From assembly GCA_946538445.1 (NCBI GenBank), contig CAMNGO010000021.1, positions 1 to 18,699 of the forward strand: a stretch of 18,699 bases of DNA, written 5' to 3'. Of the stretch, positions 1-6,815 are shown one piece after another (the first letter of the stretch is position 1; the number at the start of each line of letters is the position of its first letter). Position numbers and translations under genes: made by a program. The notes under the pieces are model-generated. The model saw only the letters and a list, made by a program, of their open reading frames with translations, was not told the DNA's origin and made no database searches. Source of the stretch: an uncultured Lachnospiraceae bacterium (lineage in GTDB: Bacteria; Bacillota; Clostridia; Lachnospirales; Lachnospiraceae).

Positions 1-397
1 GGGCGCCGTTCACCCATGCGTATCTCGGAGCGGTGTTGATCTTCTTCTTCTTACCGTTCACATAAGCATACTTCTTATTCAGGTACATTCTGATTTTGTT
101 AGTACCCAATCTCATGGTGAGCTTTTTGTTCATTTTCTTGAAAGAAGCCTTCACAAATGGCCCCTGCAGTTTGAGGCAATGCTTGTAAGGAATCATGATA
201 TTATCATTGATCAGCAGTGCCGGGTTTGCATCATTGGTAACAAGTTTTCCCTCATAGTATACTTTATAGTAGGCTCCACTATAAAGTTTTGTCTTCGATC
301 CACTCTTGTAAGTGACCGATGCGTTGGCGATCGTTCCGGCGCAGAATAACACAAGCGCGGCGCAGATCAGGATCATCCTTTTCATACTTTTCTTCAT
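1..397 (-). CDS. Secreted stalk-domain protein, N-terminal part (copper amine oxidase N-like), cut by window edge
   Basis: Reading from the ATG at 397 the frame is open to the window edge (132 codons), so the C-terminus is missing. The first residues (MKKSMKRM, then a hydrophobic stretch ILICAALVLFCAGTIA, then NASV) form a classic signal peptide with likely cleavage after A-N-A at about residue 26. The mature part reads PALLINDNIMIPYKHC around residues 58-73, then KLTMRLGTNKIRMYLN and AYVNGKKKKINTAP. This is the pattern of the copper amine oxidase N-terminal-like (stalk) domain: an 'own-name, VP-x-R'-type strand followed by a beta strand and a vNGk-x-x-x-d-x-a-P turn. Such domains are common in exported Firmicute proteins and do not imply amine oxidase activity. 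A purine-rich AAGGAGAAAGGAG lies upstream of the start. Function of the whole protein is unknown because the rest is outside the window. Confidence 0.75.
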   Translation of the reverse strand, partial: MKKSMKRMILICAALVLFCAGTIANASVTYKSGSKTKLYSGAYYKVYYEGKLVTNDANPALLINDNIMIPYKHCLKLQGPFVKASFKKMNKKLTMRLGTNKIRMYLNKKYAYVNGKKKKINTAPRYAWVNGA

Positions 398-433
398 TTT
401 CTCTTTGCTCCTTTCTCCTTAGGATTGGGTCTA

Positions 434-445
434 GTACAAATGTAC
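434..445. promoter_or_regulatory. 12-bp palindrome upstream of the stalk-domain gene (possible operator)
   Basis: GTACAAATGTAC is a perfect palindrome located 37 bp upstream of the start codon of the exported protein, between an AT-rich stretch that could contain its promoter and the ribosome binding site. Its position would suit a repressor site, but a 12-bp palindrome in AT-rich DNA may also be chance. No convincing -35/-10 pair was found for this gene. Confidence 0.2.
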
Positions 446-504
446 AAAAAATATATAAATACGCTCAAAAACATGTTATTTTTTGCTAAAACAAGTTTTT
501 AAGT

Positions 505-542
505 AATAAAAAAGACCAGCGAACTTTCGTTCGCTGGTCTTT
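505..542 (-). terminator. Terminator of the infC-rpmI-rplT operon
   Basis: A 14-bp perfect stem (511-524 with 529-542, AAAGACCAGCGAAC type arms) closes a TTTC loop just 4 bp beyond the rplT stop. Read on the minus strand it is followed by TTTTTTATT, a good intrinsic terminator. It ends the ribosomal operon and insulates the exported-protein gene at the left edge. Confidence 0.9.
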
Positions 543-546
543 ACCA

Positions 547-903
547 TCACGCTAATTTGCTCTTTGCCAGATCTGCAAGAGCTGTGAAGCCTGCCGGATC
601 GCTGATTGCCATCTCGGAGAGCATCTTTCTATTCACTTCGATATCTGCTAATTTTAAGCCGTACATAAACTTGCTGTATGATAAACCGTTCATTCTGGCT
701 GCAGCATTGATACGTGCAATCCAAAGTTTTCTGAACTGTCTCTTTCTCTGTTTTCTTCCTGCGTAAGAACTTGTCAAAGCTCTCATTACGGACTGTTTTG
801 CTACTCTATACTGTTTAGATCTGGCTCCTCTGTAACCTTTCGCAAGCTTTAATACTCTGTTATGTCTTTTCCTGGCACCAAGGCCACCTTTTACTCTAGC
901 CAT
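547..903 (-). CDS. rplT: Ribosomal protein L20 (bL20)
   Basis: The 118-residue product is full length for bL20 and starts MARVKGGLGARKRHNRVLKLAKGY, the diagnostic N-terminus, continuing with RKLWIARINAA and a typical C-terminal globular half. bL20 binds 23S rRNA early in large-subunit assembly. In Firmicutes it also represses its own operon by binding the infC leader. It is the last gene of infC-rpmI-rplT, 23 nt after rpmI, with the ribosome binding site AGAGGAGG upstream of the ATG and an intrinsic terminator directly after the stop. Confidence 0.98.
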   Translation of the reverse strand: MARVKGGLGARKRHNRVLKLAKGYRGARSKQYRVAKQSVMRALTSSYAGRKQRKRQFRKLWIARINAAARMNGLSYSKFMYGLKLADIEVNRKMLSEMAISDPAGFTALADLAKSKLA

Positions 904-926
904 TATTACAAACCTCCTCTATACGA

Positions 927-1124
927 TTAAAGATATGGTAAGATCTTCTTCATGTTCTTTACATTAGACTCATCCATGATCGTTGATTTTCTAAGATTTC
1001 TTTTTCTCTTGGTTGTTTTCTTTGTCAAGATATGGCTCTTGTAAGCTTTATTTCTCTTTAACTGGCCTGTACCGGTTTTTTTGAAACGCTTTGCGGCAGC
1101 TCTGCTGGTTTTCATTTTTGGCAT
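927..1124 (-). CDS. rpmI: Ribosomal protein L35 (bL35)
   Basis: A 65-residue, strongly basic protein beginning MPKMKTSRAAAKRFKKTGTG, with HILTKKTTKRKRNLRKS in the middle and KKILPYL at the end: the complete bL35 pattern at the usual length. It is a component of the 50S subunit. The gene sits between infC (37 nt upstream) and rplT (23 nt downstream) in the standard order, and has an AGGAGG ribosome binding site 8 nt before its ATG. Confidence 0.98.
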   Translation of the reverse strand: MPKMKTSRAAAKRFKKTGTGQLKRNKAYKSHILTKKTTKRKRNLRKSTIMDESNVKNMKKILPYL

Positions 1125-1161
1125 GATAAAAATCCTCCTAATCCATTATCTTATAAAAATA

Positions 1162-1668
1162 TCAGCGTTTTTCCACCAGGAACATGATCATGCTCCTGCC
1201 CTCGAATTTAGGTTTTTTCTCTACAACTGCAATATCACTAAGCTGTGTAGCGAACTCGTCGAGAATGATCTTGCTGTCATTTACATGGGCAAGCTCACGT
1301 CCGCGGAAGCGAAGGGTCACTTTAACCTTATCACCCTTGGATAAAAACTTTCTTGCCTGATTAATCTTGGTGTTAAGATCGTTCTTATCGATATTGGGAG
1401 ACAGACGGACCTCTTTCACATCGATGGTCTTCTGCTTCTTCTTCGATTCCTTCTCTTTACGTGCAAGCTCATATCTGTATTTACCATAATCGATAATTTT
1501 ACATACAGGCGGTTTGGCATTGGGGGCGATCTTGACGAGATCCAGTTCTGCCTCACGAGCAAGCTTCATGGCGTCACGGGCTGACATGATACCAAGCTGT
1601 TCCCCGCTTTCACTGATTACTCTAACCTCTCTGTCACGTACCTGTTCATTAATCATTAAATCGTTTAT
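1162..1668 (-). CDS. infC: Translation initiation factor IF-3, probably started at an AUA codon
   Basis: The product carries the IF-3 N-domain (INEQVRDREVRVI, GEQLGI, LVKIAPNAKPPVCKIIDYGKYRYE), a lysine-rich linker and the C-domain (TIDVKEVRLSPNIDKND, KVTLRFRGRELAH, GRSMIMFLVEKR). IF-3 keeps the 30S subunit free and proofreads start codons. The first in-frame ATG is at 1656, but it lies 21 nt from the only good Shine-Dalgarno sequence (GGAGG, 1678-1682). An ATA codon at 1666-1668 has ideal 9-nt spacing and adds N-D-L before M-I-N-E, matching the longer N-terminus typical of clostridial IF-3. Rare start codons are known for infC genes, which IF-3 itself discriminates against. I therefore place the start at 1668 (168 residues); the conservative alternative is 1656 (164 residues). 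First gene of the operon, below an attenuator leader. Confidence 0.93.
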   Translation of the reverse strand: MNDLMINEQVRDREVRVISESGEQLGIMSARDAMKLAREAELDLVKIAPNAKPPVCKIIDYGKYRYELARKEKESKKKQKTIDVKEVRLSPNIDKNDLNTKINQARKFLSKGDKVKVTLRFRGRELAHVNDSKIILDEFATQLSDIAVVEKKPKFEGRSMIMFLVEKR

Positions 1669-1876
1669 AGCTGTGCACCTCCGTAGTAAATAATCTGAAA
1701 ATCATCTCATATATAGAAAAACAATAGAAAAAAGGATAGTCCGAAAACTATCCACACATACCTATACTATACAACAATACGAACTGTATATAATATAACG
1801 ATATTAACCCGAGTCACCAAATGTGCTGAGGTGAGAGTGGATACTCTTCTTCCTTTTTTGTTGTCTCGCAACAACT
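1669..1876 (-). promoter_or_regulatory. infC operon leader, probable L20-type autoregulatory attenuator
   Basis: About 205 nt separate the predicted transcription start (near 1875) from the infC start codon. On the minus strand the leader first forms a small hairpin (1858-1874, TTGTTG/CAACAA), then an irregular region where 1813-1817 TCACC pairs with 1830-1834 GGTGA and 1837-1843 lies in a further small hairpin, and finally an intrinsic terminator at 1728-1753. Seven bases, TATCCAC of the RNA (1837-1843), are perfectly complementary to GTGGATA (1749-1755), which overlaps one arm of that terminator, so the two pairings exclude each other. In Bacillus subtilis, L20 controls this operon by leader attenuation; position and layout here fit that family, though I cannot run a covariance model. 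Confidence 0.7.
1728..1753 (-). terminator. Intrinsic terminator inside the infC leader (attenuator)
   Basis: A 7-bp stem GGATAGT/ACTATCC (1734-1740 with 1747-1753) and 6-nt loop are followed on the minus strand by TTTTTTC. It lies between the promoter and infC, so it can only work as a conditional terminator of this operon. Confidence 0.8.
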
Positions 1877-1881
1877 TCTAT

Positions 1882-1910
1882 ACTATATCATCCGTATGTG
1901 GGATTGTCAA
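1882..1910 (-). promoter_or_regulatory. Promoter of the infC-rpmI-rplT operon
   Basis: On the minus strand TTGACA (1905-1910) is separated by exactly 17 bp from TATAGT (1882-1887), a near-consensus housekeeping (sigma-A) promoter. It is the only promoter seen between the deaminase stop and the infC leader. Confidence 0.85.
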
Positions 1911-1938
1911 TATTTTTTTAATATTCATTCAAATATTT

Positions 1939-2424
1939 TTATAAGGTAAGAGTTAAGGTCTTATCCTCCAGCTGATACTGACGATACCGGATACCCACCA
2001 TATCAAACATACGCTTTGCGGCTATGGTGGAATCAGAATCCGCATATTTATCCGAATAATAGATTACCTCGCGAATCCCTGACTGAATGATCGCCTTGGT
2101 ACACTCATTACATGGGAATAAGGTAGTGTAGATCCTGGCGCCCTTCAGAGAGCCTGACCCTCCGCTGTAATTGAGGATGGCATTCAGCTCGGCATGACAT
2201 ACATAGAGATATTTGGTATTAAGGGGATCACCGATCCTGTCCCAGGGCATCCGGTCATCATTACATCCGGTGGGCATTCCGTTATATCCCATGGATAAGA
2301 TCTTATTATCCTGGCTGACGATACAGCTGCCTACCTGTGTATTATTATCTTTACTTCGCTCTGCGGACAGAAGCGCGACACCCATAAAATAGGCATCCCA
2401 TGATAAATACCCTTCTCTTTTCAT
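1939..2424 (-). CDS. Deoxycytidylate (dCMP) deaminase
   Basis: The 161-residue protein is a zinc-dependent cytidine/deoxycytidylate deaminase. It has H77-A-E79 in VCHAELNAI (zinc ligand plus catalytic glutamate) and P104-C-N-E-C108 in LFPCNECTKAI (two zinc cysteines). Substrate-side features fit dCMP deaminases (GYNGMPTGCND, MPWDR). The enzyme would convert dCMP to dUMP for dTMP synthesis. I chose the ATG at 2424 because GGAGGA lies 6 nt upstream; an in-frame TTG at 2457 would add 11 residues, rich in N and G, without a ribosome binding site. The gene stands alone between the hom terminator and the infC promoter, and no clear promoter or terminator of its own was found, so its transcripts may run on into infC. 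Confidence 0.92.
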   Translation of the reverse strand: MKREGYLSWDAYFMGVALLSAERSKDNNTQVGSCIVSQDNKILSMGYNGMPTGCNDDRMPWDRIGDPLNTKYLYVCHAELNAILNYSGGSGSLKGARIYTTLFPCNECTKAIIQSGIREVIYYSDKYADSDSTIAAKRMFDMVGIRYRQYQLEDKTLTLTL

Positions 2425-2482
2425 GTCGTTTCCTCCATTATTCCCATTTCTTTCCAAGGGTGGGTAATATATATTGTAACAT

Positions 2483-2519
2483 AAAAAAAGAAGTATGAAA
2501 AGCTTTTTTCATACTTCTT
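2483..2519 (-). terminator. Terminator of hom
   Basis: A 14-bp perfect stem (2488-2501 with 2506-2519, AAGAAGTATGAAAA type arm) with a GCTT loop is followed on the minus strand by TTTTTTTAT. It lies about 47 bp beyond the hom stop and before the dCMP deaminase gene. The A-rich opposite flank could let it work weakly on plus too, but no plus gene enters it. Confidence 0.88.
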
Positions 2520-2566
2520 ATAAAAAAATATAACATTTTTTTAATTATTTTTAATATTTTTAATCA

Positions 2567-3778
2567 TTATCTGTGATTCATACGAATCATACCGATCACA
2601 TGGCCTACTGTACCGGCAGCCTGATAGTAAGCGCCTTCCGTCATCACATCTGTAACAAAGGCCATCTCGTCGATTCCTTCCACGGAAACGTACTCTACCT
2701 GACCAAAGGCTTCCTCGATGACTTCTTTTGACACATCCTTATCCATGCGGACAAAGAACCGGCCTTCACAGCGGGCCAGGGAGCCCAGTTTCAGTTTCTC
2801 GGAACTCCAGAACAATCTCTGGTTTACATTATGATCATGCACGGACTCCACCACATCTGATACCACTGCGCTGGCGGTTGGCAGCATTCCGGCTCCTCTT
2901 CCGTAGAACATGACGTCCCCCACCATATTTCCATGGACATGCACGGCATTGAACACGTCACGGATCGAATATAGCGGATGGTTGTGTTCCACCATAATAG
3001 GAGCTACCATAGCATAGAAGACATCATCCTTCTTCCAGCTCCTGGCCAGCAGCTTAATCCCACAGTTCAAAGCTTTGGCGTAACGGAAATCTTGCGCTGT
3101 GATCTGGGAGATTCCTTCTGTATGGATATCTTCAAAATCCACCTGCTTGCCTGTGACAAGGGAGGTGAGGATCGCGATCTTGCGGCAGGCATCATACCCC
3201 TCCACATCCGCCTCCGGATGGAGTTCTGCATAACCCTTTTCCTGTGCTTCCTTCAGAACGTCATCAAAGGCCAGACCTTCCTCATTCATCTTGGTGAGCA
3301 TATAGTTGGTGGTTCCGTTCAGGATACCTGTGATCTCTTCGATCACGTCACCACAGAGGGAAGAATTCAGAGGACGGATCAGCGGAATACCGCCGCCGAC
3401 ACTGGCTTCAAAAAGGAAATTACAGTTTTTCTCTCTGGCGATGGCGATCAGTTCTGCCCCATGCTTGGCTACCAGTTCCTTGTTGGATGTGGCAACGCTT
3501 CTGCCTTGCTCCAGGGCTGTCTTAACAAAAGTGTAGGCAGGACGGATTCCTCCCATACATTCCACGACGATCCGGATATCTTCGTCTTCTTCAATGATCT
3601 TATAATCATGAACCACCAGTTTATTGTTGGGGTCATCCGGAAAATCCCTCAAGTCCAGTATTCTCTTTACGACAATTTCCTCGCCGGCGTTCCTTGCGAT
3701 GCTTTCCACATTTGTCTGCAGGACTTTCACCACACCGGAGCCGATCGTGCCGTATCCTAAGACTGCTACATTTATCAT
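2567..3778 (-). CDS. hom: Homoserine dehydrogenase
   Basis: NAD(P)-dependent reduction of aspartate-4-semialdehyde to homoserine, the branch point to threonine and methionine. The protein (403 residues) opens with MINVAVLGYGTIGSGV, a Rossmann GxGxxG motif at residues 8-13. It then has SNKELVAKHG (~98-107), GILNGTTNYML (150-160) and the family signature PEADVEGYDACRKIAIL (187-203), with the conserved D195 and K199. The last ~70 residues (ARCEGRFFVRMD to the end) fit a short ACT-type regulatory domain. The start at 3778 is set by AAGGAGG 7 nt upstream and by the Rossmann start; the longer open frame to 3958 lies across the promoter and is not coding. The gene is monocistronic, with its own promoter and terminator. 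Confidence 0.95.
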   Translation of the reverse strand: MINVAVLGYGTIGSGVVKVLQTNVESIARNAGEEIVVKRILDLRDFPDDPNNKLVVHDYKIIEEDEDIRIVVECMGGIRPAYTFVKTALEQGRSVATSNKELVAKHGAELIAIAREKNCNFLFEASVGGGIPLIRPLNSSLCGDVIEEITGILNGTTNYMLTKMNEEGLAFDDVLKEAQEKGYAELHPEADVEGYDACRKIAILTSLVTGKQVDFEDIHTEGISQITAQDFRYAKALNCGIKLLARSWKKDDVFYAMVAPIMVEHNHPLYSIRDVFNAVHVHGNMVGDVMFYGRGAGMLPTASAVVSDVVESVHDHNVNQRLFWSSEKLKLGSLARCEGRFFVRMDKDVSKEVIEEAFGQVEYVSVEGIDEMAFVTDVMTEGAYYQAAGTVGHVIGMIRMNHR

Positions 3779-3845
3779 GAATGCCTCCTTGTATCTATCT
3801 GAAATGAACTTGCACACATCAAAACATAAAAGTGCTGACCGAAAA

Positions 3846-3874
3846 ATATTATCATAAATTGAATCATTCTTCAA
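3846..3874 (-). promoter_or_regulatory. Promoter of hom
   Basis: TTGAAG (3869-3874) and TAATAT (3846-3851) on the minus strand are spaced 17 bp apart. The predicted leader is only about 60 nt long and shows no T-box or riboswitch-like structure. Confidence 0.65.
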
Positions 3875-3917
3875 CAGATATTTCAATATTTTTCTGAATG
3901 AAAGGCAAGAAATACTA

Positions 3918-3952
3918 TAAAATACCCGGGAATCCATGGGATCCCCGGGTAT
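3918..3952 (-). terminator. Terminator of the EF-G-like/HD hydrolase operon
   Basis: GC-rich hairpin: 9-bp outer stem (3922-3930 with 3944-3952, ATACCCGGG), one A-C mismatch, 4 further pairs and an ATG loop. It is located 28 bp beyond the HD-gene stop. The minus-strand run after it is TTTTATAG, a short T-run, so termination may be moderate. Confidence 0.7.
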
Positions 3953-3980
3953 GTTCATGCATAATTATTCATACGGTAAA

Positions 3981-4514
3981 TCAGTCAAACACCATGGAAA
4001 CCAGTCTGCAGAATTCCTGATACTCTGCATATTCACTCAGGGATTTCAGGGATTCACACATACCTTTATAGTACCAGCCCTGCATGGCCTTATCCTTCAT
4101 ACGGAATCTCTGCCATAACTCGTCTCCCACCTCAAAATAATCATGGGAGACAGAACGGATGTTGGATAGTTTATCAGCCAAGGCGATAAACTTGACATCC
4201 ATGGGCTGCCTGCCTGTTCTATCTATGGTGATCTGCTTCCTCTCCTCCCAGGAGAGACTCTTATCTTCGCTCTCCGATGCGACCAGAAAAGCTACATAAT
4301 CACCGAAGCGGTCTCTGATCTGTTCGATGGTCACATCTTCACAGTCCTCCACCACATCATGCAGGATCGCAGCAACCCACACTTCCTTTTTGTCCGTCAT
4401 ACGGGCGACGATGGAGAAAACCTCCATAGGATGTACGATAAAAGGTATCTTTGTCCCTTTGCGAAACTGTCCGCTATGTGCTTGTGTTGCAAATTCAATT
4501 GCTTCATTTACCAT
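3981..4514 (-). CDS. HD-domain hydrolase, MESH1/SpoT-hydrolase-like (probable (p)ppGpp or related nucleotide hydrolase)
   Basis: The 177-residue protein is a single HD domain resembling the hydrolase half of RelA/SpoT and the small alarmone hydrolase MESH1. It has A12-H-S-G-Q-F, P24-F-I-V-H28-P, L51-H52-D53-V-V-E56-D57, then EDKSL..ERKQ (~83-94) and A113-D114-K-L-S-N-I-R. H28, H52, D53 and D114 match the metal-binding set, and E56/D57 the catalytic ED pair, of Mn-dependent ppGpp hydrolases. No synthetase or TGS/ACT domain is present. The gene begins 2 bp after the stop of the EF-G paralogue and its AAGGAG lies inside that gene's last codons, so translation is very probably coupled. Substrate could be (p)ppGpp, NADPH or another phosphorylated nucleotide; this is inferred from the fold only. 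Confidence 0.85.
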   Translation of the reverse strand: MVNEAIEFATQAHSGQFRKGTKIPFIVHPMEVFSIVARMTDKKEVWVAAILHDVVEDCEDVTIEQIRDRFGDYVAFLVASESEDKSLSWEERKQITIDRTGRQPMDVKFIALADKLSNIRSVSHDYFEVGDELWQRFRMKDKAMQGWYYKGMCESLKSLSEYAEYQEFCRLVSMVFD

Positions 4515-4516
4515 AT

Positions 4517-6610
4517 TTATTTTTCATTCTCCTTCTCGGCTTCCGCTTCCTTCAGAACCTTTTCCTGAGCGTCAGCCGGCATCTGTTCGTAACGGCTGAA
4601 TTCGTAGGAGAATTCGCCGCTTCCGCCTGTCATGGAACGTAAGTCTGTGGAGTATCCCACAAGGCTTGCCAGAGGAATGTCAGCTTCGAGCTCCTGTCTT
4701 CCGCCCGGCAGCGGATTCATGCCAAGGATACGTCCGCGACGTTTATTCAGATCGCCCATAACATCACCTGTGTTGCTGTCAAGAACATCAACTTTCAGGT
4801 TAACGATCGGCTCAAGGAGAACCGGTTTACACTCCATGATACCATTCTTGAAGGCTGTGATGGAAGCCATCTTGAAGGCCATCTCGGAGGAGTCTACCGG
4901 ATGGTAGGAACCGTCGAGAAGAGTACCTTTGATACCTACTACAGGATATCCGGCCAGAGGTCCTTTTAAGCAGCTCTCTGCGATACCTTTTTCAACAGCC
5001 GGGAAGTAGTTCTTCGGAACGGCGCCGCCGAAGATCTTCTCTTCAAATACATATGGTGTTTCCAGATCACCCGATGGCTCCCATTTCATCAATACGTCAC
5101 CGTACTGACCATGTCCACCGGACTGTTTCTTATATTTACCACGAACTTCGGATGTACCGCGGATGGTCTCCTTGAAGGCTACCTTCGGTTTCACCAGTTC
5201 GATCTCAACTTTATAACGGTCGGCAAGCTTGCTCTTAACGATCTCAAGATGCTGATCACCTAAACCGTAGAGAAGCATCTGACGGTTGGCTTTATCGTTT
5301 AATTCATTGAGGGTCAGATCTTCATCCATCAGTTTCTTGAGGGCAGTGGCAACCTTATCCTCATCCCCTTTTGACTTGGCAACATAACGCATGAAGGTAT
5401 ATGGTACCGGCATAGGAATCGCATTATAGAGAACCGGGTCTGCCTTCTGGGACAGAGTGTCACCTGTCTTGGTAGCGGAAAGCTTGGCGATGGCTCCGAT
5501 ATCACCGGAATTCAAAGCATCCACTTCGATCTGATCCTTTCCTCTAAGGACATATAACTTACCGATACGCTCTTCTGTCTCTTTGTTGGAGTTATAGAGC
5601 GTGGAATCTGCTTTCAGGACACCATCTGTTACTTTGATCAGGGAGAAACGTCCAACGAACGGATCTGCGATGGTCTTGAATACGAAAGCGGCAACCGGTT
5701 TGCTGTTGTCAAATGTAGCAACCGTATCTTCATCTGTTTTTGTCTTCTTGCCAACGAACTGATTCTCCACCTTACCCGGTGCGGAGAAATAATTCACCAT
5801 GGCATCCAGAAGAACCTTTGCTCCGTAAGTGGAACTGATGGCTCCGCAGATTACCGGCATGAGGTCTCTCTGAGCAACGGATGTAACGATGGCATCGTTG
5901 ATCTCTTCCGCAGTGAAAGGCTCCTCTGCAAAGAACTTCTCCATGAGTTCTTCACTGGTCTCTGCGATTCCCTCCATGAGCTGCATATGGTAATCATCCA
6001 GCTCATCATTGTCGCCTTCTTCTACCTGTGCTTCTGTGACAGATCCGTCTGCGGCAGCGGTGCAGACCAGCATCTTTGCTGCATTGATAAAGCCCTTGAA
6101 ATCATGGCCTTCCTTAAGCGGCATCTGGAAAGGAACGATCTTGTTTCCGTAGGAATCACGAAGTTCATCCACGATAGCGGATGCATCCACATGCTCGTCT
6201 TCCACATTGGAGATATATACAATAACCGGAATGCCTCTCTTCTCACAGAAATCAAAACTCTTTCTGGTTCCAACTTCCACGCCGGACTTTCCGTTGATCA
6301 CGATCACTGCTGCATCTGCAACACTAAGTGCTTCATAAACTTCACCGGAGAAATCGAACAATCCGGGAGTATCGATAACATTCACCTTAACGCCATCTAC
6401 TTCCAAAGGGATAATGGATGTCTGAATGGAGAATTTTCTTTTAATTTCTTCTTTATCATAATCGCTGACAGTTCCACCCTCAGCAACAGTTCTTATTCTT
6501 TTAATAATACCCGTTACAAATGACATCGCTTCAACCAGGGAAGTCTTGCCACATCCATTGTGCCCAAGAAGTACAACGTTTCTAATGTCATCAGTTTTGT
6601 AAACATTCAT
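4517..6610 (-). CDS. Elongation factor G paralogue (EF-G2/FusA2-like translational GTPase)
   Basis: At 697 residues the protein has the complete EF-G architecture. The G domain has P-loop G16-H-N-G-C-G-K-T23 and D80-T-P-G83-L-F-D-F. Domain II follows, then domain III (GLGDQHLEI, 449-456), domain IV with loop SGGHGQYG (497-504), and domain V at the C-terminus (KPVLLEPIVNLKV, RRGRILGM). It differs from canonical EF-G at key sites: the switch II histidine of DTPGH is leucine (L84), the G4 motif NKxD reads N135-V-E-D138, and the P-loop lacks the usual ID-A pair. These changes are typical of the EF-G2-like class found beside a normal fusA elsewhere in the genome. Absence of rpsL/rpsG/tuf neighbours supports a paralogue. 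AGGAGG precedes the ATG; it forms an operon with the HD hydrolase. Confidence 0.9.
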   Translation of the reverse strand: MNVYKTDDIRNVVLLGHNGCGKTSLVEAMSFVTGIIKRIRTVAEGGTVSDYDKEEIKRKFSIQTSIIPLEVDGVKVNVIDTPGLFDFSGEVYEALSVADAAVIVINGKSGVEVGTRKSFDFCEKRGIPVIVYISNVEDEHVDASAIVDELRDSYGNKIVPFQMPLKEGHDFKGFINAAKMLVCTAAADGSVTEAQVEEGDNDELDDYHMQLMEGIAETSEELMEKFFAEEPFTAEEINDAIVTSVAQRDLMPVICGAISSTYGAKVLLDAMVNYFSAPGKVENQFVGKKTKTDEDTVATFDNSKPVAAFVFKTIADPFVGRFSLIKVTDGVLKADSTLYNSNKETEERIGKLYVLRGKDQIEVDALNSGDIGAIAKLSATKTGDTLSQKADPVLYNAIPMPVPYTFMRYVAKSKGDEDKVATALKKLMDEDLTLNELNDKANRQMLLYGLGDQHLEIVKSKLADRYKVEIELVKPKVAFKETIRGTSEVRGKYKKQSGGHGQYGDVLMKWEPSGDLETPYVFEEKIFGGAVPKNYFPAVEKGIAESCLKGPLAGYPVVGIKGTLLDGSYHPVDSSEMAFKMASITAFKNGIMECKPVLLEPIVNLKVDVLDSNTGDVMGDLNKRRGRILGMNPLPGGRQELEADIPLASLVGYSTDLRSMTGGSGEFSYEFSRYEQMPADAQEKVLKEAEAEKENEK

Positions 6611-6717
6611 TACTAGTTCCTCCTATATCGTCCTAACTATTCTATGTGGATATGCCGCGGTCAAGAAATCAACGAATTTTATAAGTAATTGTCATCCCCG
6701 ACAGACTCCACGTTACT

Positions 6718-6746
6718 ATTCTACTAAAATTCAATTCATATTACAA
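6718..6746 (-). promoter_or_regulatory. Promoter of the EF-G-like/HD hydrolase operon
   Basis: TTGTAA (6741-6746) and TAGAAT (6718-6723) on the minus strand with 17-bp spacing, about 108 bp upstream of the start codon. A second TAGAAT at 6639-6644 has no good -35. The ~100-nt leader shows no obvious known riboswitch. Confidence 0.6.
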
Positions 6747-6764
6747 GGAAAAATATACGAATTA

Positions 6765-6810
6765 AATAAAAAAGTCATTCATTTCCCCGATTAAGGGAAA
6801 TGAATGACTT
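6765..6810 (-). terminator. Terminator of the purine operon
   Basis: A 16-bp perfect stem (6772-6787 with 6795-6810) with a 7-nt loop starts 5 bp beyond the AICAR transformylase stop. On the minus strand it is followed by TTTTTTATTT. Strong intrinsic terminator. Confidence 0.93.
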
Positions 6811-6815
6811 GCTTC

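Noticed and set aside
2425..2457. TTG start giving an 11-residue longer dCMP deaminase
   Set aside because: No ribosome binding site before it; the extension contains the GGAGGA that serves the ATG at 2424.
2978..3760. 260-codon open frame on plus inside hom
   Set aside because: It lies entirely antisense to homoserine dehydrogenase, which has full family motifs; no ribosome binding site or recognisable domain in the plus frame.
3779..3850. T-box or riboswitch before hom
   Set aside because: The predicted leader is only about 60 nt, with no T-box sequence, specifier stem or terminator.
3779..3958. 60-residue N-terminal extension of homoserine dehydrogenase
   Set aside because: The extension crosses the hom promoter and lacks a ribosome binding site; the Rossmann domain begins right at 3778 behind AAGGAGG.
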